A DNA stretch of 24,416 bases, from the NCBI GenBank assembly GCA_024691105.1, contig JAILNY010000189.1, forward strand, positions 1-24,416, given 5' to 3'. Under the pieces are notes generated by a model, which was not told the origin of the DNA, ran no database searches, and saw nothing but the letters and a program-made list of their open reading frames with translations. Position 1 is the stretch's first letter; each line of letters opens with the position of its first letter. This document shows, in pieces, positions 21,591 to 24,416 of this stretch. The stretch comes from Treponema sp. GTDB lineage: Bacteria > Spirochaetota > Spirochaetia > Treponematales > Treponemataceae. The position numbers were made by a program, and so were the translations under genes.

Positions 21591-22643
21591 ATGATTACGT
21601 ATTGGCAGCAGATTGACGGAAAATTAATTAGTCTCGAAAAACAGGAGCTTGATCCAAAAAAACGCACCTGGATTGATGCACGCTGCGTTACGCGTGAAGA
21701 TATTTCTATCCTTGAAAACGAATATAAAATCGATCAGGATTATATTCTTGATATTCTCGACCCGGATGAACTTTCTCGTATCGAAGATGCTGATGATTAT
21801 ATTTTGACAATTACGCGCCTTCCTATTTTTGTTCCGACTGCTGAGATATCGTATTTTTCAATTCCGCTTGGTGTAATTTTGTTTCCGGATAAAATCATTA
21901 CAATCTGCTGGACAGATTGCGAAGTTTTAAAAGATTTTTCTGCTAACCGCGTAAAAGGAATTTCTTTAAATGACTTTCCTGCTTTTATCGTTCAGATTTT
22001 AAGCCGCGCTGATATAACATATCTTCGTTACTTAAAAGAAATAAACCGCCGTGCTTCAAGCATTCAGGGTGAACTGCAATATACGATTGAAAATAAAGAA
22101 ATTCTTCAGCTTTTGAATTTACAAAAGTCAATGGTCTTTTTTACAACTTCACTTAAGAGTAATCAACTTTTGCTTGAAAAAATCCGCAAGACAAAATACA
22201 TCAAGCTTGACGAAGAAGACCGTGACTGGCTTGATGATGTAGAAATTGATAACCGACAGGCTTTGGAGATGGCCGATACTTATTCAGAAATCTTTTCGCG
22301 CGTAATCGATGCGTTTGGTTCAGTAATTTCCAATAACATGAACGTTGTAATGAAAAAACTTACAATCGTAACCGTTGTTATTTCTGTTCCGACATTTATT
22401 ACAAGTTTTTATGGAATGAATATTTATCTGCCATTCTCTAACCTTGGACCTATCAGCGTTGTTATAGTAACAGGTATTTGTCTGCTTGGAATTTGGGTAA
22501 CAAATTTTTTCTTGTCTGACAGACGCAGACTTAAGAAAAAAATGCCAAAGACAAAAAGACATGGACTTCGAAAACGTCTTGAATTGAAAAAGCTTAAAAA
22601 GCAGATTGAAATTCAAGAAGCAGATTTAGAGGGAAGAAAATGA
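21591..22643 (+). CDS. corA: CorA-family magnesium/divalent cation transporter
   Basis: A 350-residue inner-membrane channel of the 2-TM-GxN family. A large N-terminal cytoplasmic alpha/beta domain (to about 270) ends in a long helix (LLEKIRKTKYIKLDEEDRDWLDDVEIDNRQALEMADTYSE). Two C-terminal transmembrane helices follow, with the diagnostic YGMN loop at about 275. The extreme C-terminus is strongly basic (RRRLKKKMPKTKRHGLRKRLELKKLKKQ), longer than usual. The N-terminal domain binds Mg as a gate. A Shine-Dalgarno site (AGGT) lies 5 bases before the ATG. The stop overlaps the start of the SUMF1-fold gene as ATGA. Confidence 0.93.
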   Translation: MITYWQQIDGKLISLEKQELDPKKRTWIDARCVTREDISILENEYKIDQDYILDILDPDELSRIEDADDYILTITRLPIFVPTAEISYFSIPLGVILFPDKIITICWTDCEVLKDFSANRVKGISLNDFPAFIVQILSRADITYLRYLKEINRRASSIQGELQYTIENKEILQLLNLQKSMVFFTTSLKSNQLLLEKIRKTKYIKLDEEDRDWLDDVEIDNRQALEMADTYSEIFSRVIDAFGSVISNNMNVVMKKLTIVTVVISVPTFITSFYGMNIYLPFSNLGPISVVIVTGICLLGIWVTNFFLSDRRRLKKKMPKTKRHGLRKRLELKKLKKQIEIQEADLEGRK

Positions 22644-23689
22644 AAAAGATTAAAAAAATAATTTCTGTATCAGTTATAGCAGCTGCCTTAGGTGCATCAA
22701 TTTTTGCTCTTGAAACAAAAAAATCATCCAAAAAAACACCGTTCAGTGATATTGAACTTGTTCAGCTTGGTCCTCAGGAAGGAGTAATGTTTGACACTTT
22801 TGTCATCGGCGAAAACAGTCAGTCAATGACAGCAACCCGCTGGATTACTTCTTTTAAAATGAATAAATATGAAACAACTTACAATCTCTGGTATATAGTA
22901 AGAAACTACGCAGAAGAAAAAGGCTATGTGTTTCAAAATCCAGGACAGGAAGGTGCATTTGGCCGTCGCGGAAAAGCTCCTACAAAAGACGGCGCTTATC
23001 AGCCTGTAACGATGATAAGCTGGTATGACATAATTGTCTGGTGCAACGCTTTAAGCGAGATGATGGGACGCGAGCCATGCTACTATCATAACAATCAGAT
23101 TCTGCGTGATGCAACTGATACTGCTTCCTGCGATCTTGCAGAGTGTAAGTGGGAATGTAACGGTTACAGACTTCCGACAGAAGCAGAGTGGGAATATGCC
23201 GCTCGAGTGACAAAGGCTGGGTTCCAAAGCGGAGCACTTGCTTCAGGCCAGGTTTCAAATCTTGGCCTTGACAGTAGTGACGTAAAAGAGACATCTGTTG
23301 CCTGGTGCGATGTCAATACAAACACGACCCGCATCGTTGGAACAGCAGGAACTGTATTTAAAAGCCTCGAAACCGCCGCCGCTCCAGGCAGTGGTAATGC
23401 CAATGGTGCAGGCCTTTTTGATATGAGCGGCAATGTTCTTGAGTATTGCTGGGACTGGCTTGAGACCTACAAAGACATCACTCCAGGTGAACGTGCAACT
23501 GGTCCGCAATACGGAGACGAGCGCGTATGTCGCGGCGGCTCATGGTCATCGTATACCGGCTTTATTTATGCTGGTGACCGTTACGGTTTTGACCCGAATG
23601 AATTTTATAATTACCTTGGATTCAGATTCTGTACTTCAGAAAGTTATCCTGCAAAATTGTATGATGCAGACGGTAATCAGATTCAGTAA
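22640..23689 (+). CDS. Exported SUMF1/FGE-fold protein
   Basis: A 349-residue secreted or periplasmic protein with a signal peptide (MKKIKKIISVSVIAAALGAS, cleavage near Ala23). The FGE-sulfatase domain shows FKMNKYETTYNLWYIV, PVTMISWYDIIVWCNALSEMMG, GYRLPTEAEWEYAARV, GLFDMSGNVLEYCWDW, RVCRGGSWSSYTGF and LGFRF. RGGSW is not followed by the cysteine pair of catalytic formylglycine-generating enzymes, so oxidase activity is unlikely. Its ATG overlaps the corA stop (22640-22643), so it is translated from the corA message; GGGAAG just upstream provides a ribosome site. It is clearly related to the SUMF1 lipoprotein at 13414-14175 but longer and without a lipobox. Confidence 0.9.
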   Translation: MKKIKKIISVSVIAAALGASIFALETKKSSKKTPFSDIELVQLGPQEGVMFDTFVIGENSQSMTATRWITSFKMNKYETTYNLWYIVRNYAEEKGYVFQNPGQEGAFGRRGKAPTKDGAYQPVTMISWYDIIVWCNALSEMMGREPCYYHNNQILRDATDTASCDLAECKWECNGYRLPTEAEWEYAARVTKAGFQSGALASGQVSNLGLDSSDVKETSVAWCDVNTNTTRIVGTAGTVFKSLETAAAPGSGNANGAGLFDMSGNVLEYCWDWLETYKDITPGERATGPQYGDERVCRGGSWSSYTGFIYAGDRYGFDPNEFYNYLGFRFCTSESYPAKLYDADGNQIQ

Positions 23690-23801
23690 TTTGTAAGTGC
23701 GGTATTTGCACTATGAATGTATGCGGTGGGATTTTTAATTTTTATGCCTGCATACTGCTTTGAATATTTGTGGTTTGTGGTATTTTTATTAAGAGGTGTC
23801 T
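23690..23801 (+). other. Intergenic hairpins after the SUMF1 gene
   Basis: AGTGC (23696-23700) and GCACT (23708-23712) form a small stem. GTATGC-GG (from about 23720) and CC-TGCATAC (to about 23756) form a second stem with one bulge around an AT-rich loop. Neither has a strong T-run. No clear promoter for the next gene was found. AGAGG at 23792-23796 is its ribosome site. Confidence 0.4.
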
Positions 23802-24305
23802 ATGACAAAAGAAGAAGCTCGCCTTAAGGCAGAAGAAAATTTTAAAAGCGGCTACAACTGCGCGCAGGCAGTGGCAAAGGTTTTTGCAGACGAAGCCGGA
23901 ATTGACTCTGACACACTGGTACGTCTTGCGCAGGGCTTTGGCGGAGGAATGAGCCGTCAACGCGAAGTGTGTGGGGCCGTAAGCGGTATGGTAATGATTG
24001 CATCTCTTTTGTGCGGAAGTTCTGATCCGGCGGATAAAAGTGCAAAAGACAATTGTTATGATAAAATTCAGGCTTTGTGCCAGAAGTTTCGTGAACAGAA
24101 CGGTTCTATAATCTGCCGTGAACTTTTAGGACTTGTCCCGATGGGGCAGAGTGAGGCCGCGCTAAAAAATAAAACTCCGGTTGAACATAAGGTTGAATCA
24201 AGTGTCAGTTCTGAGCGGACTACAGAATATTATAAAAAGCGTCCGTGTGCGCTTTTGTGCGCAGATGCTGCCGAGCTGCTTGCAGATTTCTTGTCGAAGA
24301 AGTGA
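23802..24305 (+). CDS. C_GCAxxG_C_C family protein
   Basis: A 167-residue cytoplasmic protein of the family named for its conserved cysteines. Seen: SGYNCAQAV (Cys20), AQGFGGGMSRQREVCGAVSGMVM (Cys57 with the FGGG and CGA core), CRELLG and a C-terminal RPCALLCADAAELL with two further cysteines. The family is thought to bind a redox cofactor or metal through these cysteines, often near oxidoreductases; no partner is adjacent here. AGAGG 5 bases before the ATG supports 23802 over an in-frame GTG at 23796. Confidence 0.93.
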   Translation: MTKEEARLKAEENFKSGYNCAQAVAKVFADEAGIDSDTLVRLAQGFGGGMSRQREVCGAVSGMVMIASLLCGSSDPADKSAKDNCYDKIQALCQKFREQNGSIICRELLGLVPMGQSEAALKNKTPVEHKVESSVSSERTTEYYKKRPCALLCADAAELLADFLSKK

Positions 24306-24340
24306 AGAACGCACCCGCAATAATTGCATGGGCGCGATAT

Positions 24341-24416
24341 ATGACACAGAGATTTACGGAAGTGAAGGAGAGAATTGCGAACCTCGTGTTCACAATTCTC
24401 GAAGCGAAAAGCTCAA
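24341..24416 (+). CDS. Possible start of a further gene, cut by the window end
   Basis: ATG at 24341 opens a frame to the last base, beginning MTQRFTEVKERIANLVFTIL, a plausible amphipathic N-terminus. No Shine-Dalgarno site or clear promoter is seen. The same bases contain a 13-bp hairpin (24370-24400), so a non-coding structural element is an equally good explanation. Confidence 0.25.
   Translation, partial: MTQRFTEVKERIANLVFTILEAKSS
24370..24400. repeat. 13-bp inverted repeat at window end
   Basis: GAGAATTGCGAAC (24370-24382) and GTTCACAATTCTC (24388-24400) are complementary at 12 of 13 positions around CTCGT. No T-run follows within the window. Confidence 0.6.

Overview
The window reads like a host-associated spirochaete chromosome, most likely Treponema or a close relative. 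This is inferred from the AT-rich coding DNA, several short-lipobox lipoproteins, two FGE/SUMF1-fold surface or periplasmic proteins, a BspA-type leucine-rich-repeat lipoprotein and the overall gene content. No species call is possible from the sequence alone. It is ordinary chromosomal backbone with accessory patches. I saw no rRNA, tRNA, CRISPR array, insertion sequence or phage module.

Layout. 1-2167: the 3' part of serA, then a TPP riboswitch controlling a CytX-type hydroxymethylpyrimidine permease. 2179-3141 (minus): rsgA, divergent from a block of poorly characterised genes at 3202-7532 (a 23-residue ORF, membrane proteins, an FMN-reductase-like flavoprotein and a beta-propeller-like protein). 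7577-11642: the topoisomerase IV pair parE-parC. ParE carries a histone H1-like Lys/Ala/Ser/Thr N-terminal tail. 11662-13240: a membrane protein and a YigZ/IMPACT protein. 13254-13393: a minisatellite between convergent genes. 13414-14175 (minus): a SUMF1-fold lipoprotein. 14396-15229: an AraC regulator. 15407-16906 (minus): glyA, preceded by what I read as a ZTP (pfl) riboswitch. 17029-17661 (minus): a membrane protein. 17838-19643: an XRE repressor divergent from a P-loop protein and a BspA-like lipoprotein, with two matching operators between them. 19738-21502 (minus): a small lipoprotein and a CapA-like lipoprotein. 21591-23689: corA overlapping a second SUMF1-fold gene. 23802-24305: a C_GCAxxG_C_C family protein.

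How parts work together. serA and glyA supply serine and one-carbon units. The ZTP element would tie glyA to folate/purine status, and the TPP element ties pyrimidine-precursor uptake to thiamine status. parE and parC form one enzyme and are adjacent. Lipoprotein genes are scattered singly or as the second gene of small operons.

The most notable pattern is promoter architecture. At least four genes (rsgA, the 23-residue ORF, parE and the 210-residue membrane protein), and probably also the AraC gene and capA, lack a Shine-Dalgarno sequence. Each has a sigma70-like -10 hexamer ending only 6-8 bases before the ATG, which predicts leaderless mRNAs. Genes inside operons or behind riboswitches instead carry clear AGGAG-type sites. 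Intergenic regions also hold a set of GC-rich palindromes and short degenerate tandem repeats that differ from the AT-rich coding DNA.
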